Positions 56,397 to 62,441 of a stretch of DNA of 64,000 bases are shown here, one piece after another. Positions within the stretch are counted from its first letter, which is position 1. Each line of letters opens with the position of its first letter. The notes beneath the pieces are model-generated. The model ran no database searches. It worked only from the letters and a program-made list of their open reading frames with translations, and was not told the DNA's origin. The DNA comes from an uncultured Crocinitomix sp. GTDB taxonomy: Bacteria > Bacteroidota > Bacteroidia > Flavobacteriales_D > Crocinitomicaceae. Location of the stretch: positions 1 to 64,000 of the forward strand of contig CAKZON010000044.1 in assembly GCA_937136425.1 (NCBI GenBank), in the 5' to 3' direction. The position numbers were made by a program, and so were the translations under genes.

Positions 56397-56942
56397 ATGG
56401 AGAAAAAAGAAACGGTAAAACAAAAAAAAGTTAAAGACTTATTGGCAACCTTAGAAAGTGGAGACGATAAACAGCAGGTTAAAGCCGTGCAAGGATTAAA
56501 AGTGCATGGAAATGAAACTGTGATTGAACCTCTTTTATTGACTTTAGCAAATAATCCTTCTGATGCGGTTTATAGTGAAATCGTAGATTTATTAAATACG
56601 CCTAAGTCAACTAAAGTTCCTGCAGAAATTGCAAAGGCTTTGGTTGACAAACGTTTTGTTGAAATTCGTCACACGTTGTTAACTACCATTTGGAATTCAG
56701 GTTTAGATTATCGCCCGTATTTAACAGAGATTGTTACTGCAGGAACAGAAGGAGAAATGATGGATGCTTTAGAATGTATAACCATTATTGAAAACATTGA
56801 GGGAGAAATGACAGAAGATCAACTTTTTGAACCTTTAATTGTTTTAACAGAATATTTGGGGAGCACAAGAGATGAAGGACCTAAATTAGATTTGATAAGA
56901 GAGGTTACAGCAACTCTCCAGAACATCAATAATATGCTATAA
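56397..56942 (+). CDS. HEAT-repeat-like protein
   Basis: 181 residues from ATG 56397 (MEKKETVKQKKVKDLLATL); the upstream part of the open frame overlaps the promoter and is not used. Helical pairs such as DDKQQVKAVQGLKVHGNETVIEPLLLTLANNPSDAVYSEIVDLLN resemble HEAT/armadillo units, which bind proteins. No signal peptide. Its stop is one base before trmB's start codon. Confidence 0.8.
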   Translation: MEKKETVKQKKVKDLLATLESGDDKQQVKAVQGLKVHGNETVIEPLLLTLANNPSDAVYSEIVDLLNTPKSTKVPAEIAKALVDKRFVEIRHTLLTTIWNSGLDYRPYLTEIVTAGTEGEMMDALECITIIENIEGEMTEDQLFEPLIVLTEYLGSTRDEGPKLDLIREVTATLQNINNML

Positions 56943-56943
56943 A

Positions 56944-57624
56944 ATGGCAAAGAATAAATTAAAACGATTTGCAGATAATGCAACAATGGATTGTGTTTTT
57001 CAACCCAATCTGGAAACTGCTCAGGCTGATTCATTTCCGTTAAAAGGGAAATGGCATGCTGATTTTTTTAAAAATGATAATCCAATAATAGTTGAATTGG
57101 GTTGTGGTAAAGGTGAATATGCAGTTGGTTTAGGAAAACTATATCCAAATAGAAATTATATTGGGGTTGATGTTAAAGGTGCGAGAATTTGGGAAGGCGC
57201 AAATGAGGTTAGAGAATTAGGTCTCAAAAACATTGGTTTTGTTCGAGCAAGAATCGATTTTGTTCATACGTTTTTTGGAGAAAATGAAGTAGATGAAATT
57301 TGGTTGACTTTTTCTGATCCTCAACCTAATAAACCAAATAAGCGGCTAAGTTCAAAAATTTTTATTGATCGTTACCGCCAATTTTTGAAACCGGGCGGAA
57401 TCATTCATTTAAAAACAGATAGTGATATTTTATTTGAATCAACTTTAGAGCAAGTTGAAGAGCATGGTTACGATATGATAGAGCATACCTGGGATTTATA
57501 CGAAGAGATGCCAGAAGATTTGGATCAAGCAACGCGAGAAATCCTATCAATTCGTACTCATTACGAAACTATTTTTTCCGCAAAAGGATTTAAAATTAAA
57601 TATTGTAAGTTCCGAATTAGCTAA
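56944..57624 (+). CDS. trmB: tRNA (guanine-N7)-methyltransferase
   Basis: SAM-dependent enzyme methylating G46 of tRNA. The 226 residues include the SAM site IIVELGCGKGEYAVGL, NYIGVDVKGARIWEGA, and the TrmB-specific LTFSDPQPNKPNKRLSSKIFIDRYRQFLKPGG segment with the catalytic Asp. Full length; the end FKIKYCKFRIS is typical. Confidence 0.96.
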   Translation: MAKNKLKRFADNATMDCVFQPNLETAQADSFPLKGKWHADFFKNDNPIIVELGCGKGEYAVGLGKLYPNRNYIGVDVKGARIWEGANEVRELGLKNIGFVRARIDFVHTFFGENEVDEIWLTFSDPQPNKPNKRLSSKIFIDRYRQFLKPGGIIHLKTDSDILFESTLEQVEEHGYDMIEHTWDLYEEMPEDLDQATREILSIRTHYETIFSAKGFKIKYCKFRIS

Positions 57625-57662
57625 TTTCAGTTCTTTTTTTTATATTTTTGGCAACTGTTGTA

Positions 57663-58238
57663 GTGCGCCAGGCGTTATTATATAAAGGAATCAAGAGAAA
57701 AGTGGAGCTAAAACGATTTAATATTGAGGAAGAATTGTCTTCAATCCGATTTTCATGTGCGGATGAAGCCATAGGGGAGATAAAAAATCTGTTTTTTCAG
57801 GATCAATTAACTGAGGAAGAGATTTTAGTGGAAATCTATAGCCCAAACAATAGTGAAATCACTACTGTTAATATGAATAGGTTAAATATTGACCGTGTTT
57901 TCTCAAAAAAACAAATCACCAATAAATACTTCTTTAGCAGATGCAAATTGGTGGATTCTGTTAAGTTTCAAGACGATTATTCTATTCGTACAATACTCGA
58001 AATTAAGAGTGAGCAACGTCGATTGGAAACGAAGTTTAGAGGCTTTTTCGTTTTAATGCCAGGCAATAAATTTTATGCTATGGATTCTGAACCGTTGCTA
58101 TTTGCACAAGTTGGTCCAAATGTTTATTATTTGTTGAATGATTATTTACTAGAAGAAGACCGCGCACCACGCTTCAAGTTTAAAAACATTTTCAGTTGGA
58201 TCAAAAAAAGGATTTCTTCAAAGACGTATTCCAAGTAG
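57663..58238 (+). CDS. Hypothetical protein
   Basis: About 191 residues if the GTG at 57663 is used; no ATG lies near the 5' end. A TTG at 57648 (196 residues) and a later GTG at 57702 are alternatives. A -7-like box TATTTTTG (57643-57650) would start transcription close to 57656, favouring 57663 and a very short leader. The body is soluble alpha/beta (FSCADEAIGEIKNLFFQDQLTEEEIL, LLFAQVGPNVYYLLNDYLLEED) and the C-terminus is basic. It overlaps the next gene by 43 bases. Not recognised. Confidence 0.6.
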   Translation: MRQALLYKGIKRKVELKRFNIEEELSSIRFSCADEAIGEIKNLFFQDQLTEEEILVEIYSPNNSEITTVNMNRLNIDRVFSKKQITNKYFFSRCKLVDSVKFQDDYSIRTILEIKSEQRRLETKFRGFFVLMPGNKFYAMDSEPLLFAQVGPNVYYLLNDYLLEEDRAPRFKFKNIFSWIKKRISSKTYSK

Positions 58239-58531
58239 TAGAGTTAATTCCAGAAGGTCGTGTAACCTCTTATGGGGCTATTGCTAAATATTTGGGAGCA
58301 GCCCGCTCAAGCCGATTAGTTGGTTGGGCCTTAAATGCATCATTCAAAAGTCCCGTTAAAATTCCTGCGCACCGCGTTGTCAATCGCCTAGGTATGTTGT
58401 CCGGCGCCGCACATTTTCCAACGCCCACTGCAATGGAAGAGCGATTAACCGCCGAGGGGCATAAAATCGTTAACAATCAAATCGTAGATTTCAAACAAGT
58501 TTATTGGGATCCTTTAGAGGAGTTAGGATAA
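58196..58531 (+). CDS. Alkyltransferase-like protein (MGMT family, Atl type)
   Basis: 111 residues of the MGMT DNA-binding domain: VFQVVELIPEGRVTSYGAIAKYLG, SSRLVGWALN and, at the active site, PAHRVVNRLG, where the alkyl-accepting cysteine of PCHR is alanine. Such Atl proteins flip and bind alkylated guanine and pass it to nucleotide excision repair without repairing it themselves. A TTG at 58196 is the only possible start in frame, since a stop lies five codons upstream. It overlaps the preceding gene by 43 bases. Confidence 0.9.
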   Translation: MDQKKDFFKDVFQVVELIPEGRVTSYGAIAKYLGAARSSRLVGWALNASFKSPVKIPAHRVVNRLGMLSGAAHFPTPTAMEERLTAEGHKIVNNQIVDFKQVYWDPLEELG

Positions 58532-58556
58532 AAATTATTTTAGGGTTTAAACTCAA

Positions 58557-58584
58557 AAGACAACCTTATTCAAGATTGTCTTTC
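58557..58584. terminator. Bidirectional terminator
   Basis: AAAGACAA (58557-58564) and TTGTCTTT (58577-58584) pair, with CCTT/AAG pairs possible inside. It sits between convergent genes (Atl on plus, secreted protein on minus). Confidence 0.65.
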
Positions 58585-58613
58585 GCATTATATTAGGTGA
58601 AGGAATGTCTAAT

Positions 58614-59045
58614 TTATTCAAGATATAAATATCCTGTTCCGGTATAACCCCAATCTGTGTTTCCATTAAATTCATCAGATTCATTACTGACATGTCTGAC
58701 ATAATAAACAGATAATTTACTGCTAGAAACCCATACGAGTGAGAAAACTTGAGTCTCTGTCCATACGCCACCAGAATTCATCCATACAAAGTTTAATTGT
58801 TGACCGAACCCTTTGCTCCAAATTACTTCTTTAGACAAATCTTTGGCTAAATCTCCGTCAGAGTCAATATAAGTGGCGTAAACGTTATTATCCTCAATAA
58901 AAAGTTGGATTTCTAGAGTTGACCCATCATCTTTATTGATTTTTCCAGACCATAGACCGTCAAAATCACGTGCTTGTGCAAACGATAGATTGTATAAAAC
59001 AATAAATACTAAACTAGTAAGTAGGGTTGTTAATTTGGTTTTCAT
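58614..59045 (-). CDS. Small secreted protein, copy A
   Basis: 143 residues with signal peptide MKTKLTTLLTSLVFIVLYNLSFAQ and a ~120-residue all-beta-looking mature part (DFDGLWSGKINKDDGSTLEI, FGQQLNFVWMNSGGVWTETQ, SDEFNGNTDWGYTGTGYLYLE). Nearly the same protein is encoded at 60791, and the DNA is alike too, so this is a recent duplication. Copy A stands behind its own promoter, with palindromes (59184-59227) and a structured leader. The fold looks lipocalin-like, which is a guess. It lies beside a candidate protease/pore-former operon. Confidence 0.8.
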   Translation of the reverse strand: MKTKLTTLLTSLVFIVLYNLSFAQARDFDGLWSGKINKDDGSTLEIQLFIEDNNVYATYIDSDGDLAKDLSKEVIWSKGFGQQLNFVWMNSGGVWTETQVFSLVWVSSSKLSVYYVRHVSNESDEFNGNTDWGYTGTGYLYLE

Positions 59046-59071
59046 AATTATGATTTTTAAATAAAATTGGT

Positions 59072-59143
59072 GATTAGCTCAAATCAATTTTTTGTTTAAC
59101 GCAATTGATATTGAACATCTTTTAATAAAGACATGAGCTAATC
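59072..59143 (-). promoter_or_regulatory. Structured leader of secreted-protein copy A
   Basis: Perfect 10-base arms GATTAGCTCA (59072-59081) and TGAGCTAATC (59134-59143) enclose a second pair ATCAATT/AATTGAT. The whole lies between promoter 59177-59184 and the start codon, so the mRNA leader can fold into a long branched structure. Confidence 0.6.
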
Positions 59144-59176
59144 GGTATAAATACTTAGATTTAAGTTGGTTTGCTG

Positions 59177-59184
59177 CAAAGATA
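59177..59184 (-). promoter_or_regulatory. -7 box of secreted-protein copy A
   Basis: CAAAGATA on the plus strand, read TATCTTTG on the minus strand, identical to the rnpB box. The start would be near 59171, giving a leader of about 125 bases. Confidence 0.65.
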
Positions 59185-59197
59185 ATAAGGCCTTATT
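59184..59197. promoter_or_regulatory. Perfect 14-base palindrome abutting the -7 box
   Basis: AATAAGGCCTTATT begins at the last base of the -7 box (59177-59184) and covers the spacer region, the usual place for a repressor site. It is one of two palindromes in a row here. Confidence 0.65.
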
Positions 59198-59203
59198 CAA
59201 AAT

Positions 59204-59227
59204 AAAATACTCACTAGTGAGTATTTT
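59204..59227. promoter_or_regulatory. Perfect 24-base palindrome, candidate operator
   Basis: AAAATACTCACT (59204-59215) followed directly by AGTGAGTATTTT (59216-59227); the centre CTCACTAGTGAG has the form of a TetR-type site. It lies about 20 bases upstream of the -7 box of copy A. Confidence 0.7.
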
Positions 59228-59249
59228 TGGCGTAATAAATTATAGAAAA

Positions 59250-59274
59250 AAAAGCTGCCTCAAGGGCAGCTTTT
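59250..59274 (-). terminator. Intrinsic terminator of the protease/gasdermin-like operon
   Basis: AAAAGCTGCC (59250-59259) and GGCAGCTTTT (59265-59274) pair perfectly; an A-run on the plus strand (59246-59253) gives the minus-strand U-tract. Confidence 0.88.
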
Positions 59275-59344
59275 CCTTATTTATTAGGTGAAGGAGTTTT
59301 TCTTTTCGCAGTTTTAATTAAAAAGGGTTGAAAGCAAAAGTCTT

Positions 59345-60175
59345 CTAAACAGTATAATCTTCCTGTGCATTAAGAACTTCTGCAGTCAAATCAACAATTT
59401 CTAAGGCTTCGTTTTCTAACAGCTCCTTACGATCCTCAAAAGATAAGTTGTCCAACACACTTTCTTCAGGAATACCTTGTAAAATTTGATTTTGAATGGC
59501 ACTTGGCATTAAATGACGCTTCAATCGAACACCAGAAACACGATAGGCTAAAACTCCACCGTTAGAACCATCTACATGATATCCTACATTTTTTTTCCAT
59601 TTGAATGAAAAATCAGCATTTACATCTGCATCAGCAGAAGGAATATCGGCATCTAAGTTAAAAGCTAAACTTCCACCTGAAGATCCACTATATTGTAAAT
59701 AGTATTTATCAGCATAAACCAAACCTCTAACAATATAAACTTTTGACGAAAGTTCTCCTTTAGTGTATTTTTTTAGAAGTTCATTTCTCATGGCTACGAA
59801 GTTTTCAATACTCTGTTCGCGAATTCCAGTTACCTTAAGAAACATTTGATTGTCAGACGTAAATTGTACGGCTAATCCTGCTTCATTTACATTAAAAAAT
59901 TCTGTTAGTGTAGCTTCACCGGACACTTTGGTGGATAAGTTCACACCAGAATTTGAGGTGATATTTTGATTCGCCTTTTTTCCTTCAACAAATTTGGTGC
60001 TTTCTTCACTAAAAACCGAAGAATTAATTACAGGATTCGTGTCGTGTTTTGAAAATAGAATATCTCCAATTGATAGAACGTTGGTTCCAGTTATCAAAGG
60101 AATGTATTGTCGGCCATAAATTTTGGCAATTTGTCTTTTAATTAGGCGTGCTTGTCTTCTTCTTAATTCACTCAT
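59345..60175 (-). CDS. Gasdermin-like candidate pore-forming protein
   Basis: 276 residues, no signal peptide. The N-terminus is strongly basic (MSELRRRQARLIKRQIAKIYGRQ). A Ser/Gly/Asn-rich segment with beta pattern follows (NITSNSGVNLSTKVSGEATL). SSKVYIVRGLVYADKYYLQY (144-161) and GGVLAYRVSGVRLKR (206-220) resemble, by eye, the gasdermin-N strands YVVMEAV.A...V.. and ...P.G.VLAYRV..L.I. The last ~55 residues are acidic and helical, like a detachable inhibitory tail. In known bacterial gasdermin systems a neighbouring protease cuts such a tail and frees the pore. The gene starts 18 bases after a protease-like gene. Gasdermin membership is an inference from memory of sequences and must be tested by structure. 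Confidence 0.45.
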   Translation of the reverse strand: MSELRRRQARLIKRQIAKIYGRQYIPLITGTNVLSIGDILFSKHDTNPVINSSVFSEESTKFVEGKKANQNITSNSGVNLSTKVSGEATLTEFFNVNEAGLAVQFTSDNQMFLKVTGIREQSIENFVAMRNELLKKYTKGELSSKVYIVRGLVYADKYYLQYSGSSGGSLAFNLDADIPSADADVNADFSFKWKKNVGYHVDGSNGGVLAYRVSGVRLKRHLMPSAIQNQILQGIPEESVLDNLSFEDRKELLENEALEIVDLTAEVLNAQEDYTV

Positions 60176-60193
60176 TTCTTATGTTTTTAGGGA

Positions 60194-60772
60194 TTAATAA
60201 TTAGCTTTTTCATTAATTCGGAACCATCTACAAAATCTCCGTTCGAAACGATTTAAGTTGTCGATTTTTCCATAATTATCTTCAATTCCTTCTGAGGCGA
60301 AGAAACAATGTTTACGTGATGCTCCAATGACTCCTTTGTATTGCCAGATGTATTTTCTTCCAACACTTCTAATATGATGTCTCAACCCTATCCAATGAGG
60401 ACCCTCTAAATAGGATTCACCTTCGTTTAATGAAGTTAAGGCCTCTTCAAAAGTCATGTTTTCTTGACCGTCGTTGCCCTCTATGTGAGCTCGTTTTGCC
60501 ATTATGGTAAAGCATAAATTGGCATAATCAAATACATTTTTATTCTTTAATAAAATGAAGTTTGAAGATTCTGTGGCAATTTCTAGTTCTTGTTTAGTTA
60601 TGGAAAGTGTAAAACCATCACGTTGTATTACAGTACAATTATCACTTTCCCATTGATGAGAAAATATCCCATTGATTCCAAATATTTCTATTCCGGCCTT
60701 AATTATTGCAATTGAGACACAATTACCTTCCCCTCCTTGTTTGAAAGCTTCAATTAGTTCTTTATTATTCAT
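60194..60772 (-). CDS. Candidate papain/calpain-like cysteine protease
   Basis: 192 residues, cytosolic. QGGEGNCVSIAIIKA places Gln12 and Cys18 with the Q-x5-C spacing of the papain oxyanion hole and nucleophile. The catalytic His would be His155 in VIGASRKHCFFAS, followed by Asp165 or Asn166 (EDNYG). The segment YANLCFTIMAKRAHIEGNDG is also reminiscent of the calpain domain region before the His. It lies between the small secreted protein and the gasdermin-like gene with 18-base gaps on both sides. A cysteine protease next to a gasdermin-like protein is the suspected functional pair. No accepted family is claimed; a transglutaminase-like enzyme is possible. Confidence 0.5.
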   Translation of the reverse strand: MNNKELIEAFKQGGEGNCVSIAIIKAGIEIFGINGIFSHQWESDNCTVIQRDGFTLSITKQELEIATESSNFILLKNKNVFDYANLCFTIMAKRAHIEGNDGQENMTFEEALTSLNEGESYLEGPHWIGLRHHIRSVGRKYIWQYKGVIGASRKHCFFASEGIEDNYGKIDNLNRFERRFCRWFRINEKANY

Positions 60773-60790
60773 AATTATCTTATTTGTTTA

Positions 60791-61222
60791 TTACTCTAGA
60801 TATAAATATCCTGTTCCGGTATAACCCCAGTCTGTATTTCCATTAAACTCGTCCGATTCATTACTTACATGTCTGACATAATAAACCGACAATTTGCTGC
60901 TAGATACCCAAACCAATGAGAATATTTGAGTCTCTGTCCATACACCGCCAGAATTCATCCAAACAAAATTCAATTGTTGGCCAAACCCTTTACTCCAAAT
61001 CACCTCTTTGGATAGGTCTTTGGCTAAATCTCCGTCAGAATCTATATAAGTAGCGTAAACATTGTTATCTTCAATGTATAGCTGAATTTCCATTGTAGAG
61101 CCATCATCTTTGTTGATTTTACCTTCCCATAAACCATCAAAATCTCGTGCCTGTGCACTTGCTTGGTTACCAATTGTGATAAGTAATAAAAGGGTGAGTA
61201 GGGTTGTTAATTTAGTTTTCAT
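60791..61222 (-). CDS. Small secreted protein, copy B
   Basis: 143 residues, first gene of the three-gene minus-strand operon. Signal peptide MKTKLTTLLTLLLLITIGNQASAQ, then a mature part nearly identical to copy A (58614). Differences are concentrated in the signal peptide; the region from ARDFDGLW to YLYLE is almost unchanged. It is secreted or periplasmic, while the two downstream products are cytosolic. Its role may be at the cell surface, and it would be made together with the suspected protease and pore-former. Function unknown. Confidence 0.8.
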   Translation of the reverse strand: MKTKLTTLLTLLLLITIGNQASAQARDFDGLWEGKINKDDGSTMEIQLYIEDNNVYATYIDSDGDLAKDLSKEVIWSKGFGQQLNFVWMNSGGVWTETQIFSLVWVSSSKLSVYYVRHVSNESDEFNGNTDWGYTGTGYLYLE

Positions 61223-61330
61223 AAATGTGTTTTTAATTTGTTTATTATTTCGTTTAATAAGGATCGGTTAACGATTTCGATCGGTACAAATTTGAGGATT
61301 AAGCGTTGTTGTAGTGCCACTTGAAATAAC

Positions 61331-61338
61331 CAAAAATA
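61331..61338 (-). promoter_or_regulatory. -7 box candidate of the protease/gasdermin-like operon
   Basis: CAAAAATA on the plus strand, that is TATTTTTG on the minus strand (TAnnTTTG). Leader about 100 bases; it contains inverted GATCG/CGATC repeats near 61262-61282. Confidence 0.45.
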
Positions 61339-61411
61339 TATCCCTGAAAACAGGGGGGGAATAATTCATGGTTGGTGGTGAGTGATAAAAAGTTGATCTG
61401 AAATAAATTTG

Positions 61412-61419
61412 TACTTTAG
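61412..61419 (+). promoter_or_regulatory. -7 box candidate of the KKKVVAAN-motif genes
   Basis: TACTTTAG (one mismatch to TAnnTTTG), with TTG at 61393-61395, 30 bases before ATG 61449. It faces away from the minus-strand operon. Confidence 0.4.
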
Positions 61420-61448
61420 AAATCAATTATTAATTAAATCAAATAATT

Positions 61449-61844
61449 ATGCCTACTTATTCAAGATCAGATTTACAAATACAAAGAAGCCCATTATCTA
61501 TCCTTTCGGGGAATCAAGCTGAAATTTTTTCGAATACACCTTATGCCGTCGCAAATCAAGCTGTAAGTATTGGTGTTATGGTAGATCTTCCTGCAGGAAA
61601 GGAAGTTAAAGAAGTTAAAGTATTGAGTAAAACCGTTACTAAAAAATATGTAGAAGTGGATTTTATCCTTCAAGCAAATTCTAGTTATACTCAACGAGGA
61701 ATTGAGCATTTTTCAGTGAATGTTCCTGCACAATTTCGCGATCAGATGGATAATTTTTTGTTCAAAATTGATGGTGACAAAAAGAAGGTAGTAGCTGCAA
61801 ATACTTCAACACATCCAGAAACTGCAGGAGGTGATAATTTATAA
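61449..61844 (+). CDS. Hypothetical protein with GDKKKVVAAN motif (cytosolic form)
   Basis: 131 residues, no signal peptide. Beta-rich, with a C-terminal GDKKKVVAANTSTHPE. The same ending (GDKKKVVAANPNTYPD) occurs in the lipoprotein encoded next, and the middle parts align loosely (VDLPAGKEVKEVKVL with VQVPANVEVERINMR). So the two are paralogues, one cytosolic and one lipidated. It is divergent from the protease/gasdermin-like operon. Function unknown. Confidence 0.75.
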   Translation: MPTYSRSDLQIQRSPLSILSGNQAEIFSNTPYAVANQAVSIGVMVDLPAGKEVKEVKVLSKTVTKKYVEVDFILQANSSYTQRGIEHFSVNVPAQFRDQMDNFLFKIDGDKKKVVAANTSTHPETAGGDNL

Positions 61845-61852
61845 AAAAAACT

Positions 61853-62431
61853 ATGAAAAAGATAATTTATTTATTCGGTATTGCTTTATTCATTGCTTCA
61901 TGTTCTAATGACAACAAACATGAATGTAGTGAAGATAAAAATATAAATGAAGATACTTTGGAAAATGTATGTGATGAGGTAGGTTCTAATAGAAGCTCTA
62001 TTAACTATAATACACAGACAATTTCTAGCTTACAAATTAGGCAATCTTCAACATTAAATTCAAATAGGAGTGGTGAAACATTAGTATGGATGTCAGTACC
62101 TTCTCTGGATGATTGGTCAAACCAAGTAACAGAAGTTTCATTTGTTGTACAAGTACCTGCAAATGTCGAAGTTGAAAGAATTAATATGCGCGAAGTTCTT
62201 TATGCAAATTCTAATTGCAAAACGGATCACTTAATTTATGAACTGAAATTGAAAAGTAGTTCAAGTGCAAATCCTAAGCCTAATCCAAGTTTAGAGACTT
62301 TTACGTTAAATATTAGCCAGGCTGATTGGGATAAGTTTGAATTCTTTGTTACGTATACTTCAGATAGTCAGGGTGATAAAAAGAAGGTTGTTGCGGCAAA
62401 CCCGAATACTTATCCGGATAAAAAGAAATAA
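61853..62431 (+). CDS. Lipoprotein with GDKKKVVAAN motif
   Basis: 192 residues starting MKKIIYLFGIALFIASCSND, a lipobox with Cys at 17. A Cys-containing acidic linker (about 20-45) leads to a beta-rich domain that parallels the previous protein and ends GDKKKVVAANPNTYPDKKK. Eight bases separate it from the upstream gene. Probably outer-membrane attached. Function unknown; possible partner or antagonist of the neighbouring operon (speculation). Confidence 0.78.
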   Translation: MKKIIYLFGIALFIASCSNDNKHECSEDKNINEDTLENVCDEVGSNRSSINYNTQTISSLQIRQSSTLNSNRSGETLVWMSVPSLDDWSNQVTEVSFVVQVPANVEVERINMREVLYANSNCKTDHLIYELKLKSSSSANPKPNPSLETFTLNISQADWDKFEFFVTYTSDSQGDKKKVVAANPNTYPDKKK

Positions 62432-62441
62432 TCACGTTCAC

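Noticed and set aside
59345-60175. Assignment as a typical known bacterial gasdermin
   Set aside because: Only local strand-level resemblance, no clear N-terminal cysteine for palmitoylation; kept as gasdermin-like candidate, not a firm family call.
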